From the NCBI GenBank assembly GCA_030016765.1, contig JASEJS010000027.1, positions 1 through 8,505 on the forward strand: DNA of 8,505 nucleotides, in the 5' to 3' direction. The position numbers and the translations under genes were made by a program. The notes below the pieces were generated by a model. It had not been told where the DNA came from. It was given only the letters and a program-made list of their open reading frames with translations, and made no database searches. Source of the DNA: Patescibacteria group bacterium. Lineage in GTDB: Bacteria > Patescibacteriota > Minisyncoccia > Minisyncoccales > JASEJS01. The first letter of the stretch is position 1. Every line of letters starts with the position of its first letter. Of this stretch, positions 1 to 5,655 are shown in pieces.

Positions 1-154
1 AATTTTTTAACCACTCTGGATGGGTAAAGTCGCCACTACCCAAAACTTTAATTCCTTTTATCTTTGCCCATTCATCCAAATTTTCCAAATTCATCTGTTG
101 GGAAGTGGCTCGAGAATACTTTGAGTGTAAATGGAAATCGACAATAAACTTCAT
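1..154 (-). CDS. Endonuclease Q family PHP-domain protein, N-terminal part only
   Basis: Partial gene: only the first 51 codons are present and the rest lies beyond the left edge. The peptide opens MKFIVDFHLHSKYSR and continues to GSGDFTHPEW. The DFHLHS motif (D6, H8, H10) and GDFTHP (D42, H45) are the first metal-binding motifs of a PHP phosphoesterase domain. The spacing and wording match the EndoQ family, often mislabelled as UvrD helicase in CPR genomes. EndoQ enzymes nick DNA 5' of deaminated bases such as uracil and hypoxanthine; that role is known for the family, not shown here. The ATG overlaps the stop of the upstream membrane protein as ATGA, so translation is probably coupled. Without the C-terminal two thirds, another PHP hydrolase cannot be fully excluded. 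Confidence 0.75.
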   Translation of the reverse strand, partial: MKFIVDFHLHSKYSRATSQQMNLENLDEWAKIKGIKVLGSGDFTHPEWLKN

Positions 155-489
155 TTTAGAAGTTTTATTCCAATATGAGCTAATTGAGCTCCAGCAAAAA
201 TTAAAATTCCGGCAAAAATTGACCAACTAATTAAATTTAAAAGAGTTGGCAGGGTTTGGATAGGAATTAACCCTTTTAATTGCTTACTAATCATTTCTTC
301 CATTTGAGCCTGTAAATTTCGGGGTTCTTTTTGAGGTAAAACAGTTTCCTTTTTTTCTATCTTAAAAATCTCTGGAGCTTTAGTTTTAGCAGTAAAAATA
401 TTATAAGAAGAAGACAAACTCCAAAATATAATCGCCACTCCAACCAATAATAAAACCCAGCCAGTAAATTTTTGAAGTCTTAAAGCCAT
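151..489 (-). CDS. Small two-segment membrane protein, unknown function (112 aa)
   Basis: I do not recognise this protein. It has a basic N-terminus (MALRLQK), a first hydrophobic segment at about residues 9-25 (WVLLLVGVAIIFW), a hydrophilic charged middle (about 33-75, rich in K and E), and a second hydrophobic segment at about 84-105. This predicts a hairpin membrane protein with a central loop of about 55 residues. It starts 15 bases after the stop of the 107-residue membrane protein and ends in a 4-base ATGA overlap with the EndoQ-like gene, so the three form one operon. No clear Shine-Dalgarno sequence precedes the ATG. The close coupling to a DNA repair nuclease may be simple operon packing. 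No catalytic motif is visible. Confidence 0.7.
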   Translation of the reverse strand: MALRLQKFTGWVLLLVGVAIIFWSLSSSYNIFTAKTKAPEIFKIEKKETVLPQKEPRNLQAQMEEMISKQLKGLIPIQTLPTLLNLISWSIFAGILIFAGAQLAHIGIKLLK

Positions 490-504
490 ATTATTTAAAT
501 AGAA

Positions 505-828
505 TTATTTTCGCTTTGAATCTTCGGGTAGAGAGTAGAGCGAGGATTTTTTGATAATGATTTTATAAATATTCTCAATAAAATCTCCGCCGGCATAACC
601 AATGATAAAGCTCAGGGCTGGAGTAAAAGCACCAAAAAGAGTAAATCCTAATTCCTTAATTGCTATAGCAGTCAAAATCCCAATAATCCCAGAAAGAAAA
701 ACCATTGCTAAAAAATAAGGAAGCTCGAATTTTACATTTTTGGAAGAAAATTGATGCTTAATAAAACCAACTAATCCTCTGACTACTCCACCTCCAAAGG
801 CAGCAATTAGAATAAAAAGATAATCCAT
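505..828 (-). CDS. Small three-segment membrane protein, unknown function (107 aa)
   Basis: Not recognised as a named family. Hydrophobic segments lie at about residues 3-21, 37-58 and 62-80, rich in Gly (FGGGVVRGLVG, SGIIGILTAI, FIIGYAGGDF). A charged cytoplasmic-type tail follows (IIKKSSLYSLPEDSKRK). The size, three helices and PALSFIIGYAGGDFIENI segment vaguely resemble phage-derived holin-like proteins, but I cannot claim that. It is the first gene of an operon with the 112-residue membrane protein and the EndoQ-like gene. An extended -10 promoter sits about 45 bases upstream. No good Shine-Dalgarno sequence is seen just before the ATG at 828. Confidence 0.65.
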   Translation of the reverse strand: MDYLFILIAAFGGGVVRGLVGFIKHQFSSKNVKFELPYFLAMVFLSGIIGILTAIAIKELGFTLFGAFTPALSFIIGYAGGDFIENIYKIIIKKSSLYSLPEDSKRK

Positions 829-871
829 ATTTCATTAAAGTAATACCTAACAAGGTTCTTTTTACAATTTT

Positions 872-900
872 AGTATAGCAGATAGTGATTTTAATGGAAA
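872..900 (-). promoter_or_regulatory. Probable sigma-70-type promoter for the membrane protein-EndoQ operon
   Basis: On the minus strand, TTTCCA (900-895, 4 of 6 to TTGACA) is followed by a 17-base spacer ending in TGC and then TATACT (877-872, 5 of 6 to TATAAT). The TG one base before the -10 makes it an extended -10 promoter. Predicted transcription start is near 865, giving a leader of about 37 bases before the ATG at 828. Confidence 0.5.
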
Positions 901-907
901 TGTGCTA

Positions 908-934
908 ATTACTCGAAACCCGACGTCGAGTAAT
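908..934 (-). repeat. Short inverted repeat next to tRNA remnants
   Basis: An 8-base perfect inverted repeat (ATTACTCG / CGAGTAAT) encloses an 11-base loop. It lies just downstream of the tRNA-like 3' fragment and upstream of the membrane-protein promoter. The loop and right arm (GTCGGGTTTCGAGTAATTA on the minus strand) resemble a second diverged copy of the adjacent T-arm-like stretch GTCGGGGGTTCAACGATTA, so it may come from a small tandem duplication. There is no T-run after the stem, so a standard intrinsic terminator is unlikely. Confidence 0.45.
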
Positions 935-936
935 CG

Positions 937-960
937 TTGAACCCCCGACCTTCCTCCACT
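937..960 (-). pseudogene. Degenerate tRNA 3' fragment (anticodon-stem to T-loop)
   Basis: The minus strand reads AGTGGAGGA then AGGTC then GGGGGTTCAA. AGGTC is a typical class I variable loop (44-48), GGGGG fits the 5' strand of a T stem, and TTCAA fits T-loop positions 54-58. The sequence then breaks: there is no complementary CCCCC strand and no AGTGCCC acceptor strand to match the 5' half at 1049-1080. The GTGGA at its start could pair, with one G-U wobble, with TTCAC at the end of that 5' half. It reads best as the remnant of a tRNA gene interrupted by the tRNA-Val gene. Which tRNA it was is unknown because the anticodon is lost. Confidence 0.45.
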
Positions 961-969
961 AATAGTTAA

Positions 970-1042
970 TGGGCATATCCCGACTCGAACGGGAAACCTC
1001 TACGATGTAAGCGTAGCGCTCTAACCATTGAGCTATATGCCC
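970..1042 (-). tRNA. trnV: tRNA-Val (anticodon UAC)
   Basis: Folds into a complete cloverleaf. Acceptor GGGCATA pairs with TATGCCC, the D stem is GCTC/GAGC, and the anticodon stem CTACG/CGTAG carries loop CTTACAT with anticodon TAC, which reads GUA and other valine codons. The T stem is TCCCG/CGGGA around TTCGAGT. The discriminator base is A. CCA is not encoded, so the 3' end must be added by the nucleotidyltransferase. The gene is intact but lies between two pieces of another tRNA-like sequence, only 6 bases from the 5' piece. Confidence 0.95.
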
Positions 1043-1048
1043 AAAATT

Positions 1049-1080
1049 GGTGAACGCACTAACCGCTGCGCCAAGTGCCC
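1049..1080 (-). pseudogene. tRNA 5' half (acceptor, D-arm and start of anticodon stem) without intact 3' half
   Basis: The minus strand reads GGGCACT (acceptor), TG, GCGC (D stem), AGCGGTTA (D loop with the conserved GG), GTGC (D stem), G, TTCAC (anticodon 5' strand), C. Every position matches a bacterial tRNA 5' half, with G10-C25 type pairing and G18G19. After position 32 the sequence becomes AATTTT and then the full tRNA-Val. The expected acceptor partner AGTGCCC is not found in proper position anywhere downstream. It begins immediately after the TAA of the acetyltransferase gene. Taken with the fragment at 937-960, it looks like a tRNA gene broken in its anticodon loop. A functional split or intron-containing tRNA is possible but not supported by the poor 3' piece. 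Confidence 0.55.
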
Positions 1081-1536
1081 TTAAATCTCCTTTTTCATCA
1101 AGTAAGCATCATCGCCATTTTTGTAATAATTTTTAATTGTTTTTAAAATTTTAAATCCCAATTTCTGATAAAAGGAAATTGCTGCTTTATTTTTAGTTCG
1201 AACATTTAAAAAAATTTCTTTAATATTTTTCTGACGAAAGTGATTTATTAAAAATTCAATTAAGGCTTTGCCAATTCCCTTTTGGCGCCAATCTGGGGCA
1301 ACTGCTAGAGAGATAATTTCAGCCACCCGCTTTGTAGGTACCCGATTTTTTGGTTGACCAATAGTATAACCTACAATCTCATTTTTGTTTTCAGCAACAA
1401 TAAATCCTTTAGGATATTTAAAATAAAGCTTCTCAAAATATTCTCTGGACCAGGCCTCTCTGTTTGGAAAGGAAACCTTTTCTATTTCCAAAATTCTATC
1501 TAAATCAGGAAAAGAAAATTGCCTCAATTTTACCAT
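1081..1536 (-). CDS. rimI: GNAT N-acetyltransferase, RimI-type (protein N-terminal alpha-acetyltransferase)
   Basis: The 151-residue product is a single GNAT domain, close to the usual RimI length of about 150. Motif A lies at residues 73-91 (EIISLAVAPDWRQKGIGKA) with the R84-Q-K-G87-I-G89 pyrophosphate-binding loop for acetyl-CoA. Motif B is N112 to F128 (NVRTKNKAAISFYQKLGF). The end NYYKNGDDAYLMKK matches the RimI/Ard1 C-terminal signature. The family moves acetyl groups to the N-terminal amine of ribosomal protein S18 or other proteins. A longer frame runs 33 codons upstream but through the tRNA-Arg gene, so the ATG at 1536 (MVKLRQFSF) is the only sensible start. It leaves 6 bases after the tRNA with no room for a Shine-Dalgarno sequence. 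The stop abuts a tRNA-like 5' half. Confidence 0.88.
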   Translation of the reverse strand: MVKLRQFSFPDLDRILEIEKVSFPNREAWSREYFEKLYFKYPKGFIVAENKNEIVGYTIGQPKNRVPTKRVAEIISLAVAPDWRQKGIGKALIEFLINHFRQKNIKEIFLNVRTKNKAAISFYQKLGFKILKTIKNYYKNGDDAYLMKKEI

Positions 1537-1542
1537 ATTGAG

Positions 1543-1614
1543 TGCCCCCACCAAGAGTCGAACTTGGATCACTTGCTTAGAAGGCAAGTGCTCTATCCAT
1601 TGAGCTATGGGGGC
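1543..1614 (-). tRNA. trnR: tRNA-Arg (anticodon UCU)
   Basis: Complete cloverleaf. Acceptor GCCCCCA pairs with TGGGGGC, the D stem is GCTC/GAGC with loop AATGGATA, the anticodon stem CTTGC/GCAAG carries loop CTTCTAA with anticodon TCT, which reads AGA/AGG. A 4-base variable loop is followed by T stem CCAAG/CTTGG around TTCGACT. The discriminator is A and CCA is not encoded. AGA is the common arginine codon in this AT-rich window, so this is likely a heavily used tRNA. A near-consensus promoter lies just upstream and the rimI start codon is 6 bases downstream. Confidence 0.95.
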
Positions 1615-1623
1615 AAATTCAAT

Positions 1624-1651
1624 ATTATATCTCAAATATTTATTCAGTCAA
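1624..1651 (-). promoter_or_regulatory. Strong promoter for tRNA-Arg (and probably rimI)
   Basis: On the minus strand TTGACT (1651-1646, 5 of 6 to consensus) and TATAAT (1629-1624, perfect) are separated by 16 bases. Predicted transcription starts near 1617, about 3 bases before the mature tRNA 5' end. The -35 box overlaps the last codons of the 97-residue membrane protein. This is the best promoter match in the window. Confidence 0.7.
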
Positions 1652-1933
1652 TGTTCGAAATAAATCTGGGTATTCTTTCAATTCAGTTTGTTTAAATTTC
1701 TTTTCTCTCTCTTCCCAAATATTCAAAACTTCCTGAAAAGCTTTTTCATTAAAATAAATTGCCTTTTCAAAAACTTCTGGCTTTTTCTTTTCAACCAAAA
1801 AGCTGTATTTATAGAATATTAGTCCTCCAAAAACCAAGGCTAAGAAAAGGAAGATTAAAATGGTTAAAAAAGTACTTTCGGCTAAAGTTTTAGGTAATTT
1901 TATTAAAAACTGTCTGATTTTCTTTAATTTCAT
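1640..1933 (-). CDS. Small bitopic membrane protein of the pilus operon (97 aa), unknown function
   Basis: I do not recognise the family. The N-terminus is strongly basic (MKLKKIRQFLIKLPK), followed by one membrane helix at about residues 20-42 (TFLTILIFLFLALVFGGLIF) and a charged, probably helical C-terminal part of about 50 residues on the outer face (EKKKPEVFEKAIYFNEKAFQ). By the positive-inside rule it is N-in, C-out, like PilN and PilO. Its ATG overlaps the pilO stop as ATGA with no Shine-Dalgarno sequence, so it is almost certainly translated by coupling to pilO. The position after pilMNO is where pilP sits in Gram-negative bacteria. However, no lipobox or PilP-like beta domain is seen, so only a general role in the pilus assembly platform can be inferred. 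Confidence 0.7.
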   Translation of the reverse strand: MKLKKIRQFLIKLPKTLAESTFLTILIFLFLALVFGGLIFYKYSFLVEKKKPEVFEKAIYFNEKAFQEVLNIWEEREKKFKQTELKEYPDLFRTLTE

Positions 1934-2445
1934 TTTGTATAAACTTTCACTAATAAAGAGGTCTTGAGTTCTTTTTCCGATCTTCTGATATTTAAGTTAA
2001 GAATTTCTATTAAATAGGGGGCATTTTCCAATTTTTCCAAAAATTTTAAAGAATTGGGAGTAGAACCAGTAATTGAAATCTGGAGAGAAAGGCTAGGCCA
2101 GAAATTGGTTGGAGCTTCTTTGGTTATTGAAGAGATTTCAAGCCCAACTTCAGAATCTCGGGAAGCTTTTTCTAAAAAACTTATCAATTCAATTGGAATC
2201 TCTGGATCTGGCAGCAATTTTTCAATTTTATCTAAATCTGATTGATAATTCTTATAAATATCTTCAATTTTCTTTAAATTTTCTCTTTGTTCAGTTAGGG
2301 AAACCATTCTCTTTTTTTGCAATAAAAGCTCTTCAGAATCTTTTTTGATTTCTTCAAAGAGGGGATAAATTAAAAAAACAATTAGAGAGATAATTAATAT
2401 CCCAAAAATTGCTAAAGTTAAGTAAATTTTTTTATTGGGATTCAT
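1930..2445 (-). CDS. pilO: Type IV pilus inner-membrane platform protein PilO
   Basis: 171 residues: a short cytoplasmic N-terminus (MNPNKKIY), one membrane helix at about 8-30, a charged coiled coil at about 31-75, and a C-terminal alpha/beta domain from about 80 (PDPEIPIELISFLEKASRDS, then ITGSTPNSLKFLEKLENAPY). This is the PilO layout, including the hydrophobic-x-Gly strand followed by a helix typical of its ferredoxin-like fold. PilO pairs with PilN to form the membrane link of the pilus assembly platform. It starts 2 bases after the pilN stop (TAATTATG), consistent with termination-reinitiation, and its TGA overlaps the next gene. Sequence conservation is low, as usual for PilO, and the call leans on layout and operon order. 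Confidence 0.85.
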   Translation of the reverse strand: MNPNKKIYLTLAIFGILIISLIVFLIYPLFEEIKKDSEELLLQKKRMVSLTEQRENLKKIEDIYKNYQSDLDKIEKLLPDPEIPIELISFLEKASRDSEVGLEISSITKEAPTNFWPSLSLQISITGSTPNSLKFLEKLENAPYLIEILNLNIRRSEKELKTSLLVKVYTK

Positions 2446-2447
2446 AA

Positions 2448-2978
2448 TTATTTAACTTTGAAATTGGTATGAAAATCAATATTTATTGGTTTAACCCAAG
2501 TTGAAGAAGGGAAATAGATTTCGGTGAATTCTTTTTTTCCTTCTAAATTTTCTTTAAATTTAAACAGAATTTCTCGGCTAGGAGAAAAACCAGAAAGAGA
2601 AATCTGGGAATTGGCTTTCTGCCAGGAAAGAGTAGTTAAATATATTCCTGGAGGAAGGGGTTCTGAAATTTTTTCCAGAATTTCAACTATATTCTTTTGA
2701 TTCTGATAAAAATTTTTCAATTCAGAAATATTTTGATTAGCTAGATTAATTTTTTTCTGGAGTTCTTTTATTTTAGAAGTCTCAAATCTTTCTTCTTCCA
2801 AATCAATCAGAATTTGCATTGATTCTACTTTTCCTGAAATATAAATTTTAATTGAAAATAAAATTAAGATTAAACAAATTAAAAAAAATAAAATCAGAAT
2901 GCCCAATATCAAAACCAATTTATAATTTTGCTCTTTTTTGAGTTCTTCTTTTTGTTGAGGTGGCAATAGGTTAATCAT
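2448..2978 (-). CDS. pilN: Type IV pilus assembly protein PilN
   Basis: 176 residues. It opens with MINLLPPQQKEE, the conserved INLLP motif that docks into PilM, followed by a membrane helix at about 21-46, a coiled coil at about 50-100 and a C-terminal domain with LPPGIYLTTLSW (108-119) and ISLSGFSPSREILFKFKENL (126-145), typical of the PilN ferredoxin-like fold. PilN carries the signal between cytoplasmic PilM and the outside-facing PilO dimer. The start overlaps the last 8 bases of pilM and has a good Shine-Dalgarno sequence (AGAGGA) inside pilM. This is one of the few clear ones in the window. Confidence 0.92.
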   Translation of the reverse strand: MINLLPPQQKEELKKEQNYKLVLILGILILFFLICLILILFSIKIYISGKVESMQILIDLEEERFETSKIKELQKKINLANQNISELKNFYQNQKNIVEILEKISEPLPPGIYLTTLSWQKANSQISLSGFSPSREILFKFKENLEGKKEFTEIYFPSSTWVKPINIDFHTNFKVK

Positions 2979-4068
2979 TTTTTATTCCTCTTAAAGCTAA
3001 TCCTAAGGCAGTAGTATATCTCAAGGATTCTTTAAAAGGTAATTGTGGCACCTCTTTTAGAGATTCAGGTAAAATATTGATCCAGGGATTGCCAAGTTCT
3101 ACTGGGATTTTTAATTCTAAAGAAAGGAAACCAGCTAATCCTTGAAGGTTGGCTCCTCCTCCGCAAAGGAGAATTTTCTTTACTTCCCTTCCATCTGGAG
3201 GCAAATGTTCATGTTTAGCATGAGTTTGATAATAAATAAGATGTCTTTTAATTTGTTCTATGAGATCGGTGATGATTGGAATCAAGGCTTCAAAAATTTC
3301 TCTTCCTTCCTCTTTGGCATCAATCTGAAGGCCATATTTTATTTTTAATTTTTCAGCTTTTTTTAAATCGACCTTCAAAGTTTTAGAAATAGCCTGGCTG
3401 AGTTCCTGAGAGGAAATGGGAATGGAAGAAGTAAAACGCAGGGAATAACCAGAAAAGATAATAAAGCTAGTTCTAGTTGCTCCAATATCTATCAAAAGCA
3501 CTGAAAATGGACTGACTTCATTTTTTATTAGGGCCCTGGCAATGGCCAGCGATTCAATTTCCAAGGCCTTGGGAATAAGTTTAGCTTCTTTTAAACAAGA
3601 TAGATATGGATCAACCGTCTCTCTGGGCAGAGCGGCAATTAAAACATCAAAATGATCTAATCTATTTACCAGTGGAGGAACAATCTGAGAATCTAAATAA
3701 ACTTCTTCAATGGGTAAGGGAATATAATTTTCTGCTTCATAGATCACTGCCGATTTTAAATCTTCAACTGGCATTTTTGGGAGTTGAATCACTTCTAAAA
3801 AGGCCTTTTCTTCAGGCAAAGAAGCGATAACATATTTTGTTTTTAACTTTTCTCCCCTCACTTTATTAATTGCTTCTCGAATAATTTTTACCAAGGCTTT
3901 CTGATCTTTAATTTCACCATTTTTAATTATTCCTGGTTTAATTTTTTCTTCAAGAAAAGAAGCTAAAGCTAATTTATCCCCCTTTTTTTTGAGTTTAATA
4001 ATCTTTAAAGAAAGATCGGAAATATCCAGACCAAAAGCTTCCGGTTTTAAACTAAGAAACTCTAACAT
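2971..4068 (-). CDS. pilM: Type IV pilus assembly ATPase-like protein PilM (actin-like fold)
   Basis: 365 residues, the usual PilM length. Actin/FtsA-type nucleotide motifs are in order: phosphate 1 FGLDISDLSLKIIKL (12-26, D15), phosphate 2 LLIDIGATRTSF (191-202), and the adenosine motif KILLCGGGANLQGL (298-311). The PilM-specific stretch around YEAENYIPLPIEEVYLD (110-126) and the closing SLRYTTALGLALRG (348-361) are also present. PilM is cytoplasmic, binds the INLLP tail of PilN and links the pilus motor ATPases to the membrane platform. In phosphate 1 the usual DIGSSS is DISDLS, a small deviation seen in many PilM homologues. First gene of the pilMNO operon; the ATG lies 37 bases from the divergent carboxyltransferase start. 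Confidence 0.95.
   Translation of the reverse strand: MLEFLSLKPEAFGLDISDLSLKIIKLKKKGDKLALASFLEEKIKPGIIKNGEIKDQKALVKIIREAINKVRGEKLKTKYVIASLPEEKAFLEVIQLPKMPVEDLKSAVIYEAENYIPLPIEEVYLDSQIVPPLVNRLDHFDVLIAALPRETVDPYLSCLKEAKLIPKALEIESLAIARALIKNEVSPFSVLLIDIGATRTSFIIFSGYSLRFTSSIPISSQELSQAISKTLKVDLKKAEKLKIKYGLQIDAKEEGREIFEALIPIITDLIEQIKRHLIYYQTHAKHEHLPPDGREVKKILLCGGGANLQGLAGFLSLELKIPVELGNPWINILPESLKEVPQLPFKESLRYTTALGLALRGIKND
2986..2991 (-). promoter_or_regulatory. Shine-Dalgarno site of pilN inside pilM
   Basis: AGAGGA on the minus strand lies 7 bases before the pilN ATG, within the last pilM codons. It shows that the ribosome of this organism uses anti-Shine-Dalgarno pairing, in contrast to several genes here that lack any such site. 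Confidence 0.7.
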
Positions 4069-4087
4069 ATGGATAAATTACTCTTTT

Positions 4088-4098
4088 TATGATATCAT
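4088..4098. promoter_or_regulatory. Overlapping divergent -10 boxes in a perfect palindrome
   Basis: ATGATATCAT (4089-4098) is a perfect 10-base palindrome. On the plus strand TATGAT (4088-4093, 5 of 6) is spaced to start transcription near 4100, only about 6 bases before the carboxyltransferase ATG. On the minus strand TATCAT (4094-4089) would start near 4082, about 14 bases before the pilM ATG, with a 4-of-6 -35 (TTTAAA, 4117-4112). The two promoters overlap, so polymerase binding should be mutually exclusive. No good plus-strand -35 is seen. Confidence 0.45.
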
Positions 4099-4105
4099 TT
4101 TAAAT

Positions 4106-5653
4106 ATGAACTTTAAAGAGGGAATTGAAAAATTAAATAAAAAATGGCAGGAAATAAAAAAACCAGAATTGGTTGAAAAGCAACACCAAAAAGGAAAACT
4201 CACAGCCAGGGAGAGAATTGATTTACTTTTGGATCCAGAAACTTTTGTTGAGTTAGATCCCTTTGTTGAGAGTAGATTTGAGAATTTTGATTTAAATAAA
4301 AAGAAATTTCCAGGAGATGCGGTTATTACTGGTTTTGGCAAAATAAATGGACGCCAAGTTTATTTATATAGTCAGGATTTTTCAAAAATAGGGGGAACCT
4401 TAGGAGAGATGCATGGAAATAAAATTTTCAAAGTCATTGATTTAGCCCAAAAAACAGGATGTCCTTTAATTGGAATAATTGATTCAGGGGGAGCCAGAAT
4501 CCAGGAAGGAATAGCTGCTTTGGATGGCTATGCTGAAATTTTTAAAGGAATGGTTAAAGCTTCAGGAGTCATTCCCCAAATTTCGGTCTTGGTTGGGCCT
4601 TCAGCTGGAGGAGCTTCTTATGCCCCTGGATTATCAGATTTTATTTTTATGGTGGAAAGAATTTCCCAAATGTATATTACTGGGCCAGAAGTAATTAAAG
4701 CAGTCACTGGAGAGGAAATCTCTTTTGAGGAATTGGGAGGAAGCGCTGTCCATAGTTTTAAATCAGGTTGTGCCCATTTTGTCTTCAAATCAGAGAGAGA
4801 TTGTTTTTTGGGAGTAAAGAAACTCCTTTCTTATTTGCCCCAAAACAATTTAGAAGATCCACCCCGACAAAGAAGTGTTTTTTTGGAATTCTTTGAAAAG
4901 GAGAATTTGAGATTGTTAGAAATAGTTCCAGAAGAGGAAGAAAAGGGTTATGATATGAGAGAAGTAATTGAGGAAATCTTTGATAAAAATTCTTTTTTTG
5001 AAATTCAATCCAATTTTGCTCCAAATTCAATCATTGGTTTAGCTCGACTCTCTGGCTATGTAGTAGGAGTAATTGCCAATCAACCAAAGATTATGGCCGG
5101 AACCCTTGATATTGATTCTTCAGATAAAATTGCCAGATTTGTTAGATTTTGCGATGCCTTTAATATCCCTTTAATAAATTTAGTTGATACCCCAGGATAT
5201 CTTCCAGGAAGAGATCAAGAACATCGGGGAATAATCAGGCATGGAGCAAAGGTATTATATGCCTTTTCTGAAGCTACTGTTCCCAAGATTAGTTTAATTT
5301 TGAGAAAGGCTTTTGGCGGGGCTTATATTGCCTTGGCTTCAAGGAAATTGGGTCAAGACAAAGTAATTAGCTGGCCCTCTAGCCAGATTGCCGTAATGGG
5401 GCCAGAGCAGGCAGTGAAAATTATTTACAAAAAGGAAATTGCTGAAAGCAAAGAGCCAGAAAAACTGAAAAAAGAAAAAATTAAACAACTAAGAGAATTT
5501 TTCTTAAATCCTTTTCAAGCTGCAAAATTAGGACAAGTTGATATGATCATCCATCCCAAAGATACCAGAACTACTTTAATTAAATGCTTAGAAGCTTTAT
5601 TAAACAAAAGGGAAAGTAAAGTAGCTAGGAAACACGGCAATATCCCACTTTAA
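4106..5653 (+). CDS. Acyl-CoA carboxylase beta-type carboxyltransferase (PccB/MmdA family)
   Basis: 515 residues, the normal length for propionyl-CoA/acetyl-CoA carboxylase beta and methylmalonyl-CoA decarboxylase alpha subunits. The N-terminal half has KGKLTARERIDLLLD (29-43), FPGDAVITGFG (68-78), DSGGARIQEG (126-135) and GPSAGGASYAPGLSDF (164-179). The C-terminal half has DTPGYLPGRDQEHRGIIRHG (361-380) and FGGAYIALASRKLGQD (403-418). The two Gly-rich loops form the oxyanion holes for acyl-CoA and carboxybiotin. The family moves CO2 between biotin and acyl-CoA; substrate cannot be read from the sequence. No biotin carboxylase, biotin carrier or membrane decarboxylase subunit lies in the window. 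A 39-codon upstream extension would run through pilM antisense, so the ATG at 4106 (MNFKEGIEKL) is preferred. There is no Shine-Dalgarno site. Confidence 0.93.
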   Translation: MNFKEGIEKLNKKWQEIKKPELVEKQHQKGKLTARERIDLLLDPETFVELDPFVESRFENFDLNKKKFPGDAVITGFGKINGRQVYLYSQDFSKIGGTLGEMHGNKIFKVIDLAQKTGCPLIGIIDSGGARIQEGIAALDGYAEIFKGMVKASGVIPQISVLVGPSAGGASYAPGLSDFIFMVERISQMYITGPEVIKAVTGEEISFEELGGSAVHSFKSGCAHFVFKSERDCFLGVKKLLSYLPQNNLEDPPRQRSVFLEFFEKENLRLLEIVPEEEEKGYDMREVIEEIFDKNSFFEIQSNFAPNSIIGLARLSGYVVGVIANQPKIMAGTLDIDSSDKIARFVRFCDAFNIPLINLVDTPGYLPGRDQEHRGIIRHGAKVLYAFSEATVPKISLILRKAFGGAYIALASRKLGQDKVISWPSSQIAVMGPEQAVKIIYKKEIAESKEPEKLKKEKIKQLREFFLNPFQAAKLGQVDMIIHPKDTRTTLIKCLEALLNKRESKVARKHGNIPL

Positions 5654-5655
5654 TT

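Noticed and set aside
908..934. Hairpin as intrinsic terminator of the tRNA transcript
   Set aside because: The stem is only 8 pairs and is followed by TAGCACATTTCC rather than a T-run.
1537..1635. 33-codon N-terminal extension of the acetyltransferase frame
   Set aside because: It runs through the whole tRNA-Arg gene and adds residues not found in RimI proteins; the ATG at 1536 gives a normal RimI length.
151..2445. Recoding of TGA as glycine, as in Gracilibacteria and SR1
   Set aside because: TGA ends the 112-residue membrane protein and pilO at natural positions with ATGA overlaps, and no conserved protein is interrupted by TGA.
2054..3830. Plus-strand open frames opposite pilM and pilO
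   Set aside because: They are antisense shadows of well-supported pilus genes, have no recognisable motifs and no ribosome sites.
3989..4105. 39-codon N-terminal extension of the carboxyltransferase
   Set aside because: It is antisense to the start of pilM and crosses the divergent promoter; the family start matches MNFKEGIEKL at 4106.
4785..5030. Minus-strand open frame opposite the carboxyltransferase
   Set aside because: It is antisense to a strongly conserved domain and has a composition unlike a real protein. The same holds for the frames at 4087-4341 and 6568-6750.
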